Of a stretch of 64,000 bases of DNA, positions 15,706-24,697 are shown piece by piece; position 1 is the first letter of the stretch; each line of letters opens with the position of its first letter. The translations under genes were made by a program, and so were the position numbers. The notes under the pieces were generated by a model. The model saw only the letters and a program-made list of their open reading frames with translations. It was not told where the DNA came from and made no database searches. This DNA is from an uncultured Roseobacter sp. (GTDB lineage: Bacteria; Pseudomonadota; Alphaproteobacteria; Rhodobacterales; Rhodobacteraceae), in assembly GCF_947488185.1 (NCBI RefSeq), contig NZ_CANKYM010000007.1, positions 1-64,000 on the forward strand, read 5' to 3'.

Positions 15706-18090
15706 ATGAACCAAAGACCCAATCCTGACCCGACGCAAGAGAGTGTGATCTATACTTGTCCGATGCATCACGAAGTGCGCAAGACCGAACCTGGAGATTG
15801 CCCGAAATGCGGCATGCATCTTGTGCCTGAAGGCGAGGTTGCGGCTCCACAACATGATCACGCCGGACACGGTGCCGCGGACGGGCACGGCCACCACGCC
15901 CATGGGCATTCCGCCACCACGACTGGTGAAAAGGGAGGCAGATACGACACCGTGCCCGCCGGTTACCAAGGCGCAGTCTACACCTGTCCAATGCATGCCG
16001 AAGTCCGCAAGACCGATCCGGGATCCTGTCCAATCTGCGGCATGGGGCTGGAGCTCGAAAGCGCCACGATGGTCGAGGACGGACCGAACCACGAGCTGGT
16101 GGATTTTACGCGCCGGTTTTGGGTCGGCGCAGTGCTGACCCTGCCGCTACTGGTTCTGACGATGGGCCCTTATCTAGGTTTTGGGGGCGTCCGCGACATA
16201 TTCGGCGAACGCACGACCTTGTGGATCGAACTTGTACTGGGCACACCCGTCGTCCTCTGGAGCGGCTGGCCGTTCATGGTGCGCGGCTGGAATTCATTCC
16301 GGACGATGAACCTCAATATGTTTTCGCTCATAAGCATGGGCGTGATGGCGGCCTGGCTTTTCAGCATCGTGGCCGTTCTTGCACCTGACATCTTTCCCGA
16401 TGGCTTCCGCGATCCCGAAGGCCATGTTGGCGTCTATTTTGAAGCTGCGGCGGTGATCGTTACCCTTGTCCTGCTAGGGCAGGTGATGGAATTGCGCGCC
16501 CGTGAAGGCACCGGCAAAGCGATCCGCGCGCTGCTGGACATGGCAGCCAAGACTGCGCGCGTGATCCGCGAAGACGGGAGCGAAGAGGAAATTCCGCTGG
16601 AAGAGGTGGAAGTCGGTGACCATCTACGTGTTCGTCCCGGTGATAAGGTACCGGTCGATGGCACCGTGGTCGATGGACGCTCTTCGGTGGATGAAAGCAT
16701 GATTTCGGGGGAGCCGGTTCCGGTCGAGAAAACCGAAGGTGACGTGCTGACGGGGGCTACGATCAACGGCACCGGCAGCCTGGTGATGGAGGCGACGAGA
16801 GTAGGAGCCGACACGATGCTGGCGCAGATTGTCGAAATGGTGGCGAATGCCCAGCGGTCGCGCGCGCCGATCCAGAAATACGCCGACAAAGTCGCGGGGT
16901 TCTTCGTGCCTGTAGTGATTGTGGTCGCCATCTTGTCGTTCATCGCGTGGGCGATCTGGGGACCAGCGCCCGCCCTTTCTTATGCCCTCATCTCTGCAGT
17001 GGCGGTCCTCATCATCGCCTGTCCCTGCGCGCTGGGTCTGGCGACGCCAATGTCGATCATGACGGCCACAGGGCGCGGTGCCCAGGCGGGCGTTCTGATC
17101 AAGAACGCCGAGGCGCTGGAGCGGTTCGAGAAGGTAGACACTCTAATCGTAGACAAGACCGGCACTCTCACAGAAGGCAAGCCCCGGCTGATCGCAGTCC
17201 TGCCCGAACCGGGGCATGACGAGGCCGAGGTGCTGCGACTGGCCGCTTCGCTGGAACGCGGATCGGAACATCCGCTGGCCGAAGCCATCGTGCGTGGTGC
17301 TGAAGACCGCGGCGTGGATATGGCGAACGCCAGCGATTTCGAGGCGGTGACCGGCAAGGGCGTCAAGGGTGTGGTCGACGGCCACGCGGTGGCTCTGGGA
17401 AATCTCGCATTGATTTCGGATATGGGTCTAGAGGCCGGTGCGCTGACCGCAAAGGCTAACGCGCGGCGTGACGAAGGCGAAACGGTGATGTTTGTCGTAC
17501 TGGAAGGCACGATTGCCGGGCTGGTCAGCGTCGCCGACCCGGTGAAGGAAACGACGCCAGCTGCGCTAAAGGCGCTGCATGATCTGGGCTTTCGGATCAT
17601 CATGGCCACAGGTGACAACGAACGCACCGCAAAGGCCATTGGCGCACGGCTGGGAATCGACGAGATCCGCGCCGATGTTCTGCCTGAGGACAAGGCACGG
17701 ATCATCCGCGAGTTGCAGGAAGCCGGTCGCAAGGTCGCCATGGCGGGCGACGGCGTCAACGATGCGCCCGCGTTAGCGCAGGCGGATGTCGGCATCGCCA
17801 TGGGCACCGGTGCGGATGTCGCTATCGAAAGCGCGGGCTTCACGCTGATCAAAGGCAACCTTGACGGGATCGTGCGCGCTCGGCGTCTATCGCGCGCTAC
17901 GATGCGCAACATCCGACAGAACCTGTTCTTTGCACTGATCTACAATGCTTCGGGCGTGCCGGTTGCTGCGGGCGTACTGTTTCCCTTCCTTGGCATCCTG
18001 ATCAGCCCGATGTTCGCCGCCTTCGCGATGAGCGCCTCGTCCATCTCTGTGGTTCTGAACGCTTTGCGGCTGCGCGGCGCGAAAATCTGA
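15706..18090 (+). CDS. copA: Copper-translocating P1B-type ATPase
   Basis: This 794-residue pump expels cytoplasmic metal using ATP. Two heavy-metal-binding modules of the YTCPMH...CPxCGM type stand at about residues 16-45 and 92-120, joined by a His-rich linker ([16 protein letters not shown]). The membrane core has the transport motif CPC near 439. The cytoplasmic domains have DKTGT (phosphorylated Asp near 483), a TGDN motif and GDGVND near 682. CPC plus these modules points to Cu(I) or Ag(I). There is no classic N-terminal CxxC domain; the modules seen are the short YHS-like type of CopB/silver ATPases. The DUF2933 gene follows after 16 bases. Confidence 0.93.
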   Translation: MNQRPNPDPTQESVIYTCPMHHEVRKTEPGDCPKCGMHLVPEGEVAAPQHDHAGHGAADGHGHHAHGHSATTTGEKGGRYDTVPAGYQGAVYTCPMHAEVRKTDPGSCPICGMGLELESATMVEDGPNHELVDFTRRFWVGAVLTLPLLVLTMGPYLGFGGVRDIFGERTTLWIELVLGTPVVLWSGWPFMVRGWNSFRTMNLNMFSLISMGVMAAWLFSIVAVLAPDIFPDGFRDPEGHVGVYFEAAAVIVTLVLLGQVMELRAREGTGKAIRALLDMAAKTARVIREDGSEEEIPLEEVEVGDHLRVRPGDKVPVDGTVVDGRSSVDESMISGEPVPVEKTEGDVLTGATINGTGSLVMEATRVGADTMLAQIVEMVANAQRSRAPIQKYADKVAGFFVPVVIVVAILSFIAWAIWGPAPALSYALISAVAVLIIACPCALGLATPMSIMTATGRGAQAGVLIKNAEALERFEKVDTLIVDKTGTLTEGKPRLIAVLPEPGHDEAEVLRLAASLERGSEHPLAEAIVRGAEDRGVDMANASDFEAVTGKGVKGVVDGHAVALGNLALISDMGLEAGALTAKANARRDEGETVMFVVLEGTIAGLVSVADPVKETTPAALKALHDLGFRIIMATGDNERTAKAIGARLGIDEIRADVLPEDKARIIRELQEAGRKVAMAGDGVNDAPALAQADVGIAMGTGADVAIESAGFTLIKGNLDGIVRARRLSRATMRNIRQNLFFALIYNASGVPVAAGVLFPFLGILISPMFAAFAMSASSISVVLNALRLRGAKI

Positions 18091-18106
18091 CAAAAGGACG
18101 AGTGAT

Positions 18107-18370
18107 ATGGAAAACCCTTCGACGCACGACAATCAAGAACCGCAGGACAATCCGCCGACGCCGCCCTCGTTCTGGAAGTCACGGTCTGGCATCTACCTTA
18201 TCTTCGCGCTTGTCCTTGGCGGACTTCTGCTGGGTTACGAGCATCGGGTGCACATTCTGGGCAGCGGGTTGCTGATCTGGCTGCCGTTGCTGCTCTGTGT
18301 TGGCATGCACTTCTTCATGCATGGCGGGCATGGAGGCCACGGCGGATATGGCAAGGGAGATGATCAATGA
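18107..18370 (+). CDS. DUF2933 small membrane protein
   Basis: The 87-residue protein has a Pro-rich cytoplasmic start, two membrane helices (about 28-42 and 50-67) and a His/Gly tail (HFFMHGGHGGHGG), the pattern of DUF2933 proteins that accompany copper ATPases. It is probably an accessory factor in metal handling. AAAAGGACG precedes the ATG. Its stop overlaps the start of the next gene (ATGA), so the two are translationally coupled. Confidence 0.8.
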   Translation: MENPSTHDNQEPQDNPPTPPSFWKSRSGIYLIFALVLGGLLLGYEHRVHILGSGLLIWLPLLLCVGMHFFMHGGHGGHGGYGKGDDQ

Positions 18371-19035
18371 TGACTGATGCAGGCGCATCATATGGCCTTT
18401 GGCTTCTGGTCTTCATCAACTCGGCTGTCTTCATCATTTTTGCTTTCAGCTTCTTCAAGCCGCAAACGTCCCGAGACTGGCGTAGCTTCGGTGCATTCAG
18501 CGCCTTTATCTTGGCACTGTTCACCGAAATGTACGGGTTCCCGTTGACGATCTTTGTGTTGTCCGGCTGGTTGCAATCCACTTGGCCGGACATCGACTGG
18601 CTAGCCCACGATAGCGGACATCTGCCCGAAATGATGTTCGGCTGGAAGTCGAACCCGCATTTCGGACCGTTCCACCTGTTGAGCTTCGCCCTGATCGGAG
18701 GAGGGTTCTGGCTGATCTCGGTGGCATGGCACCAACTGTGGAATGCACAGCGGCAGGGCCGGTTGGCCGTCACCGGGCCCTATGCGAGGATCAGACATCC
18801 CCAATACGTGGGATTCATTCTGGTCATGCTCGGATTTCTCGTTCAATGGCCGACCATTCTGACACTGGCGATGTTCCCGGTACTGGTCTGGATGTACGTC
18901 CGATTGGCACGCAGCGAGGAGGCCGACACCAGCGCCCGTTTCGGACAGGTCTATGAGCAATACGCGCAATCAGTGCCAGCGTTTATTCCAAGGTTTGCGG
19001 GGGCGGGCAATAAACACGACAGCCGCGAAGTCTGA
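18367..19035 (+). CDS. Isoprenylcysteine methyltransferase-like membrane protein
   Basis: The 222-residue membrane protein has about five helices. It carries the ICMT/phospholipid methyltransferase signature in its C-terminal half: GPYARIRHPQYVGF near 138-151, and a later Glu-Glu pair (RSEEADTSARFG). This region binds S-adenosylmethionine in the family. Bacterial members of this type are common beside copper ATPase and DUF2933 genes; their substrate is unknown. ATG 18367 overlaps the previous stop; ATG 18370 is equally possible. Confidence 0.78.
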   Translation: MMTDAGASYGLWLLVFINSAVFIIFAFSFFKPQTSRDWRSFGAFSAFILALFTEMYGFPLTIFVLSGWLQSTWPDIDWLAHDSGHLPEMMFGWKSNPHFGPFHLLSFALIGGGFWLISVAWHQLWNAQRQGRLAVTGPYARIRHPQYVGFILVMLGFLVQWPTILTLAMFPVLVWMYVRLARSEEADTSARFGQVYEQYAQSVPAFIPRFAGAGNKHDSREV

Positions 19036-19050
19036 GAATATGTGGAAATG

Positions 19051-19109
19051 AGGCCCGTACCTAGCATTGCTAGTTGTCCCCATCGTTGACTGCATTTTCG
19101 GGCCTTTTG
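19051..19109 (+). terminator. Possible terminator after the methyltransferase-like gene
   Basis: AGGCCCG (19051-19057) can pair with CGGGCCT (19099-19105), followed by TTTTGCC. The long loop contains its own hairpin CTAGC-ATT-GCTAG (19061-19073). The large loop lowers confidence. Confidence 0.35.
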
Positions 19110-19233
19110 CCAGCGAGAGCTGAAGGCCAGTAGGGTTCGATCGGGTGCGATAATGGAACTGCAGAAATAGGTTCTGGCCAGAACAGCGATGCGCCAAATG
19201 AAACGAGAAATCTGAAAGCAGGCAAGAACCAGT

Positions 19234-20559
19234 ATGCAGCATAACCAGAGAAGCAGCGATTATAACGAAGGATCAATAAGCCTCGGCGGTGCCGTAGCCA
19301 TGGGCACGGGCGTTATGATCGGGGCGGGCATCTTTGCGCTGACCGGGCAGATCGCCCAACTGGCCGGACCACTTTTCCCGCTGGCCTTCATCGCCGGTGC
19401 CATCGTCACCAGCTTCAGCGCCTACAGCTATATCAAGATGTCGAACGCCTGGCCCTCGGCGGGTGGGATCGCGATGATCCTCCAGAAATGCTATGGATCA
19501 GGCGCAGTCGCGGCGGGAGCAGCGCTTCTGATGGCGCTGAGCATGGTGATTGCAGAAAGCCTCGTGGCAAGGACATTTGCCACCTACGTCCTGCGCCCCT
19601 TCGACATCACCGGCGGGCCGCTCGTCCCCATTCTGGCGGTTGCAGTGATCGTTTTCGCGTTTCTTGTCAATATTGCAGGCAACCGCTCCGTCGGGCTGTT
19701 TTCGCTGATCATGGCGGCAATCAAGATCGGCGGCATCGCTCTCTTTGGTATTGCCGCTCTGTGGTCGAGCGGATTTCAGTTCGCCGCCGCATCGCAGACG
19801 GCCGAGCCATCAGGGATCGTGGGGTTCATTGCCTCTGTCGCACTGGCCATCCTTGCGTTCAAGGGTTTCACGACCATTACCAACAGCGGCGGAGAGATCA
19901 CCGATCCCCATCGCAACGTGGGCCGCACGATCATGATCTCCATCGCGATTTGCGTGGTTGTCTACCTGCTTGTGGCGTTCGGCGTCGGCGCCAGCCTGAC
20001 ACTCGACGAGATCATTGCCGCACGTGATTATTCTCTGGCAGAAGCGGCGGCCCCCGCGCTTGGGCAGGTCGGGTTCTATCTAACCGTCTTGCTGGCCGCC
20101 GTGGCTACTGCATCAGGCGTTCTGGCCAGTGTGTTCGCCGTGTCACGAATGCTCGCAATGCTGACGGACATGAAAATGATCCCGCACAGCCACTTTGGCA
20201 TGTCAGGCAGGATCCAGCGCCACATGCTTATCTATACGGTGGTGATCGCCTCGACACTGGCTGTGTTCTTCGATCTGGGCCGGATCGCCTCATTGGGCGC
20301 GTTTTTCTATCTCATCATGGATATGGTCGTGCATTGGGGCGTCTTCCGCTTCCGCCGGAAGGAGATCGGAGCGGCGGCTTCTGTGTTGCTCTTGGCACTC
20401 GCATTCGATGCGCTTGTGCTGGCAGCCTTCACTGCGATGAAACTGCAAAGTGACCCGGCCATCGTGCTTTATGCCGCCGTCGGAATTACCGCGGTCTTTA
20501 TACTTGAACGACTGTATCTATCGCGCTGGCTCGCACCGCAGGGTGCTCACGAAAACTGA
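19234..20559 (+). CDS. APC-family permease
   Basis: This 441-residue inner-membrane protein has about twelve helices. The first helix carries the broken-helix motif GTGVMIGAGIFALTG that binds amino-acid substrates in APC transporters. Helix 6 has the FKGFTTITNSGGEI segment near residue 210, also typical. The substrate cannot be read from the sequence; amino acids or polyamines are usual. It stands alone after a gap of 198 bases and runs toward the convergent dsbD-like gene. A GCAGG purine run precedes the ATG. Confidence 0.82.
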   Translation: MQHNQRSSDYNEGSISLGGAVAMGTGVMIGAGIFALTGQIAQLAGPLFPLAFIAGAIVTSFSAYSYIKMSNAWPSAGGIAMILQKCYGSGAVAAGAALLMALSMVIAESLVARTFATYVLRPFDITGGPLVPILAVAVIVFAFLVNIAGNRSVGLFSLIMAAIKIGGIALFGIAALWSSGFQFAAASQTAEPSGIVGFIASVALAILAFKGFTTITNSGGEITDPHRNVGRTIMISIAICVVVYLLVAFGVGASLTLDEIIAARDYSLAEAAAPALGQVGFYLTVLLAAVATASGVLASVFAVSRMLAMLTDMKMIPHSHFGMSGRIQRHMLIYTVVIASTLAVFFDLGRIASLGAFFYLIMDMVVHWGVFRFRRKEIGAAASVLLLALAFDALVLAAFTAMKLQSDPAIVLYAAVGITAVFILERLYLSRWLAPQGAHEN

Positions 20560-20669
20560 TGCTAGAGTTTATTCGGACTTTCGCATGGGATACGACGCAA
20601 AGGTATCAGACAACGGGGAAATCATATGTGGAAGTAGTCAACTCGATCAAACACGCGCAAGTTGGCATA

Positions 20670-22784
20670 TCACTCTGACACGAGACTGCGCACAGAAGCG
20701 GTGTCGAGCGCGTCGAGCACTGCCTGTGGCGTTAGAATCTCCGGGAGAGCGATGCCGGAAGGCGACCCTGGCCCGAAGACGATATTGAACGGAATGCCGT
20801 AGCGGTCATATCGCTCGAGAAACCGCGCTATGTTGTCATCCGGGCGGGTCCAATCCGCCTGCATGGCGATCACGGAACCGCCGCGCAACCGCGCACGCAC
20901 TGGATCCCTGTCAAGCACGAGAGACTTGTTGGCTTTGCAGGTCAGACACCAATCCGCGGTCACATCGACGAACACCGTCTCGCCTTCAGAGACGCGGCGC
21001 GCGATGCCGAGGGGTTCGAAATCCTGCCAATGGGACATCGCATCAACCGACGCAGTCGTGCGGACAGGCGATGAGATGAAACCCGACCCGAAAACTGCCA
21101 GAAGAACACAACCAATAAGAACCGCACGTCGTACCCACTGGTTTGCCTGTGGGATTGATGCGGCGACGATGAACACAGCTGTGAGTGCCGAGATGAAGGC
21201 AGCTGCCCGCCCACCTGCCACACCGACAAGAACGAACAAAAGCCATGCGGCTGTTGCCAGCAACAGACCGCCAAGAAGGATCCTGACCAGAAGCATCCAT
21301 CGCCCGGGCCGGGGCAGTCGCGTGACCAACTCGGGACGTGCGGCAATGACGAGGTAGGGGAGGGCCAGTCCAAGACCGAGCGCCGTGAATATCACTATCA
21401 CGTCCAGTGGTGTACCCGCGAGCGCAAAGGTGACCGCGGTGCCGAGGAACGGGGCGGAACACGGCGTAGCGAGGATGGCCGCAAGCAGTCCGGTGCCAAA
21501 GTCTGAGATGTACCCGGCTTTGGCATTGCTTGCACCCAGGCGGTCTTGAAGGGCCGCGGGCAGGGTTATCTCGAATGCACCGAAGAGATTGGCGGCAAAG
21601 ACGGCGATGACCATGAACATCAGCGTCACGAAGACCGGATTCTGGAATTGTATACCCCAGCCGACGGATACTCCGATCCATTGAAGAAACACTAAGGCAG
21701 CCGCAAGCGCCCAGACAAATGTCAGTACCCCCAAAGCTGAAAACAGGAATCCGTTGCGCGTCATCTGCCGGGTTTGACCGGTTGCCTTCAAAACGGATGT
21801 GAGCTTGATCGATAGAACGGGTAACACGCAGGGCATGACATTCAGGATCAGACCACCGAGGAAGGCGATGGCGGCCACCGCCACGACCTTCAGCACACTC
21901 GATCGAGGGTTCGCGCTTGAAAACGGTGGGGCAGGGGGATCTGAGGTAAGAGTGATCGGCGCCGTGATTGCACGTGCGGTGTCTGTGATCGTCACCGAAG
22001 GCTCTGCGTACTCTTCGGTCCAGGCGTTGATCGGTATTTTTGCCCAGAGTTCCGTTCTATCTCGATCCAATCGGATATCTGGTTTGCCAAAAGTCACAAG
22101 GGGTCCGAATTCCGGGAACACGTCGACCTCATCGAACGGTGCGTCGCTCGTTGCCAAAACGATGAGAGCCGAGTCGCGCGAATCGAGGGCCGTGACCGAG
22201 ATCCTGATATCGCTGTTCTCGGGTACTGCGGGAACGCGATCGGCGTAAGTAGCAATCTGGCGAGCCGAGTTTGGATCGATCCCGACGCCTTGTGGCAGGG
22301 CGAGTGACAGTTCGAAGTCATGGGGCACACAGACAGTCGAACATGTCAGCAAGGACACGCGGGCACGCAGTTCCAGAGGCTGGCCGGCGTCCTCAAGTCT
22401 CGCGCGGATCGGCAAGACAACCTGACCTGAATAGCCGAAGTTCTCGATCCCGAAGGCCTCGAACCGTTCCGGCGCGGGCCAGAGGAGCTCGGCGGATTTC
22501 AGATTGGTTGAACCCGACCAGTTGATCTCGGGTGCCAAGCCAACCTCGCCGGGCGTACGCCAGTATCCTTTCCAGCCCTCGCCGTACTCCAAGGCCAATC
22601 CAAGGGAAACGGAGGCGGCATCCGGCGCAATCCCGTCTTCGGCCGAGATCAGACGCGCCGTGACCGCAGGATTTGAAAAAGTCTCGGATTCCGCGGCATG
22701 GGCACCATCGAAGACGAGGATGCTTACGCAACCCAAAACAATCGACAGCAACCCAGCCCAGATTTGAGAAACCGCTCCCTTCAT
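20670..22784 (-). CDS. Protein-disulfide reductase, DsbD/ScsB-type
   Basis: The 704-residue protein has a signal peptide and a periplasmic N-terminal domain with the Cys motif LLTCSTVCVP near residue 150. About eight membrane helices (about 310-590) include conserved Cys/Pro segments (MPCVLPVLS, TPCSAPF). A C-terminal thioredoxin domain has the site WCLTCK near 610. This is the layout of DsbD/ScsB, which carries electrons from cytoplasmic thioredoxin to periplasmic thiols. ScsB systems protect against copper-driven disulfide damage, which fits the island. It is the last gene of a minus-strand run starting with the DsbA-like gene. Confidence 0.88.
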   Translation of the reverse strand: MKGAVSQIWAGLLSIVLGCVSILVFDGAHAAESETFSNPAVTARLISAEDGIAPDAASVSLGLALEYGEGWKGYWRTPGEVGLAPEINWSGSTNLKSAELLWPAPERFEAFGIENFGYSGQVVLPIRARLEDAGQPLELRARVSLLTCSTVCVPHDFELSLALPQGVGIDPNSARQIATYADRVPAVPENSDIRISVTALDSRDSALIVLATSDAPFDEVDVFPEFGPLVTFGKPDIRLDRDRTELWAKIPINAWTEEYAEPSVTITDTARAITAPITLTSDPPAPPFSSANPRSSVLKVVAVAAIAFLGGLILNVMPCVLPVLSIKLTSVLKATGQTRQMTRNGFLFSALGVLTFVWALAAALVFLQWIGVSVGWGIQFQNPVFVTLMFMVIAVFAANLFGAFEITLPAALQDRLGASNAKAGYISDFGTGLLAAILATPCSAPFLGTAVTFALAGTPLDVIVIFTALGLGLALPYLVIAARPELVTRLPRPGRWMLLVRILLGGLLLATAAWLLFVLVGVAGGRAAAFISALTAVFIVAASIPQANQWVRRAVLIGCVLLAVFGSGFISSPVRTTASVDAMSHWQDFEPLGIARRVSEGETVFVDVTADWCLTCKANKSLVLDRDPVRARLRGGSVIAMQADWTRPDDNIARFLERYDRYGIPFNIVFGPGSPSGIALPEILTPQAVLDALDTASVRSLVSE

Positions 22785-22800
22785 GGACGCGGACCCACGA

Positions 22801-23256
22801 TCAACGGAGAACGTCCGGCAGATTGGCCAAGGCCGCCTCCAGATCCATCACAGGCAAACCGCGTGCGATCCAGCCTGGCCCTTTCGGTGATCCCAACATA
22901 CCTTCTGAGACATCGATAAAGCCCGGGTATCCCGCTCGATTTAGAGCGCTCAAGAGACGGCCACTCCGCCCTCCGGTGGCACAGATCAAGGCAATTGGTT
23001 TTTCGCCGGACAGATCGCGTGCAGCGAACAACCTCTGCTCAAACCTCGGTTCATGCATGCTGATCGGCCAGGCGTCTTTCGCCACGGCTGTGTCCCTCCA
23101 CTCAACGCGTGAACGAATATCAATCAGGGAAATCTCGCCCTGCGCCAACGCGGCCGAGGCTTCGACGGCTGACCAGACTTTGCGCGTGGTGGCCGTCACA
23201 GAATAGGGGACCATGACCAACGCAGAAGCTAGTAGGATGAAGTGCCGTCTATCCAT
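22801..23256 (-). CDS. Exported single-domain rhodanese-like protein
   Basis: The 151-residue protein has a hydrophobic N-terminal export signal (residues 6-23). The rhodanese domain has the entry motif LIDIRSRVEW (45-53) and a catalytic loop CATGGRSGR with Cys92. Rhodaneses hold sulfur as a persulfide on this Cys. Between a DsbA-like and a DsbD-like gene it probably takes part in periplasmic thiol or persulfide handling. It ends 16 bases before the dsbD-like start. Confidence 0.85.
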   Translation of the reverse strand: MDRRHFILLASALVMVPYSVTATTRKVWSAVEASAALAQGEISLIDIRSRVEWRDTAVAKDAWPISMHEPRFEQRLFAARDLSGEKPIALICATGGRSGRLLSALNRAGYPGFIDVSEGMLGSPKGPGWIARGLPVMDLEAALANLPDVLR

Positions 23257-23315
23257 TCCGTCTCCAATTTCGATAGAAGAGTAAGGCGGAGAGAACAGCA
23301 GACAGCATAGGTTTG

Positions 23316-24098
23316 TCAGGCCGACACACAGGCAACGTCCCAGCCCTCCTCGCGCTCAAGGTCAATGATCCTTCGTATCATTCTGTCGCTGACCTGACCT
23401 TGGACAACTGTACGACCGATGACGAGGGCAGGCGTGCCAACAAAGGCAAAAACCTGCGCGAGAGCCGCGCTATTTTCCAGCTCGCGCGCCACTTCGGGGC
23501 TCTCCATGTCGGCGACCAATTGTTCGCCATCAACGCCCAGATCTTCAGAGAGACGGGCAAGGTATTCCGGTGTGGCTTGAAATGGCGAGGTCATCAAACG
23601 TTCCTGGAATGCGACATAGGCACCTTGACGCTTGGCGGCCAAGGCCGCCTTTGCTGCCAGATTAGAGCTGTCGCCCAGCAGAGGAAGCTCGTGCCATGCT
23701 ATTGCAACCTGATCTGGCATTTTACTTGTCATATCGGCGAAGCTCTTGGTTTGTACTCTGCAAAAAGGACAATAATAGTCAGAAAATGACGCCAAAGGGA
23801 TACGTGCACTGCTCATGTCGAGGTCTCCGTAGAGAGCGCCGCAAATATCTGCTGAGACTCGCTCGATAGCCGCAGCCTTCCGTGCTGCCACACCCATACT
23901 GTCCGGACTGTCCAAGCCGACGAACGCGTCAAACGTTCCGGATGTCTCACCGGCGATAAATCTCCGGAAGCCTTTCGGACGATCGAGTGCTTCAAGTTCA
24001 AGTTTTTCCGGCAGCAAAGACGGCACGGTTCGAAGCGCCGTATAGCCCGCAATGACCGCACCGATCGTCAAAAGTGTTGATCGTTTCTTGGAATCCAT
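23316..24098 (-). CDS. DsbA-family thiol:disulfide protein
   Basis: This protein of 260 residues has an N-terminal membrane anchor or signal (residues 8-28) and a thioredoxin fold with insert. The active site is CPFC at 110-113 and the cis-Pro motif VGTPALVIG stands near the C-terminus. It resembles Com1/ScsC/BdbD-like DsbA proteins, which form or isomerise periplasmic disulfides. The operon order dsbA-rhodanese-dsbD matches a self-contained redox relay, and a DsbB-like oxidase is encoded at 30783. The start at 24098 was chosen to begin the anchor; 24143 is an alternative. Confidence 0.85.
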   Translation of the reverse strand: MDSKKRSTLLTIGAVIAGYTALRTVPSLLPEKLELEALDRPKGFRRFIAGETSGTFDAFVGLDSPDSMGVAARKAAAIERVSADICGALYGDLDMSSARIPLASFSDYYCPFCRVQTKSFADMTSKMPDQVAIAWHELPLLGDSSNLAAKAALAAKRQGAYVAFQERLMTSPFQATPEYLARLSEDLGVDGEQLVADMESPEVARELENSAALAQVFAFVGTPALVIGRTVVQGQVSDRMIRRIIDLEREEGWDVACVSA

Positions 24099-24130
24099 CT
24101 GACGCCTGATCTGACTATGCCACCTTAGGT

Positions 24131-24161
24131 GTCGTACTGCCACAACTTGGAAAAGGTCAAC
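24131..24161 (-). promoter_or_regulatory. Possible MerR-type promoter for the dsbA-rhodanese-dsbD operon
   Basis: On the minus strand TTGACC (24161-24156) is followed after 18 bases by TACGAC. The start of the site (TTGACCTT) and a GTAC at the -10 match the site at 15508. The dyad is poor, so this is tentative. Confidence 0.28.
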
Positions 24162-24233
24162 TTTACAAAATGATACAATCTTTCAGCCCCGCTCCAATTG
24201 CCGCAACTTTTGAAGAGCGCTAATTCCGCGCTT

Positions 24234-24626
24234 ATGGTTTGGAATGCGTTCTTTTTTCTGCGATCGGCATGTCTTGCTTGTGTGTGTCTGACGATCACCG
24301 TCGTCGGAACGCAGGCAATGCCGTTTGATGGAGAGATCAGCGGCGTGGAGCGTGGCCTGCACATCGCCGCTGTCGCTTCTGCGGGAGAAGTGTCCAACCA
24401 CATTCACGCGCACCCTCCCGGAAACAACGCCGCGCTGCACACGGACGCTCACGCAGGACACGGCGACGGGTGCCACACCGGTCTTTGCTGTGTCATGGAC
24501 TACCAGCAACATCTGGATCATCGGTCTGAAGACATCGCTTTTGCGTCGCCAACACGGGCCGCATTCTCCAGGGCTCATGTATCGCACAAGCCCCTCGTGC
24601 CCGATCGCCCGCCCCGACACTCCTGA
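24234..24626 (+). CDS. Secreted or membrane-anchored His/Cys-rich protein before cusB
   Basis: The protein has about 130 residues from ATG 24234; a TTG at 24198 in the same frame would add 12. A hydrophobic helix with several Cys (SACLACVCLTITVVG) is followed by a His-rich region (NHIHAHPPG, HTDAHAGHGDGCHTGLCC). It resembles in size and style the protein at 2381. A metal-binding function in the periplasm is inferred. No named family was recognised. A hairpin terminator follows, so cusB probably has its own promoter or relies on read-through. Confidence 0.55.
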   Translation: MVWNAFFFLRSACLACVCLTITVVGTQAMPFDGEISGVERGLHIAAVASAGEVSNHIHAHPPGNNAALHTDAHAGHGDGCHTGLCCVMDYQQHLDHRSEDIAFASPTRAAFSRAHVSHKPLVPDRPPRHS

Positions 24627-24635
24627 CATCTCGGT

Positions 24636-24656
24636 GCCCGCATTTGCGGGCTGTTT
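24636..24656 (+). terminator. Short hairpin terminator before cusB
   Basis: GCCCGC-ATTT-GCGGGC (24636-24651) is a perfect 6-bp stem followed by TGTTT. It sits 10 bases after the upstream stop codon. Confidence 0.5.
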
Positions 24657-24697
24657 GACCAATCGGTCGCTGCATCCAATGCAGCCGTCAGGAGACG

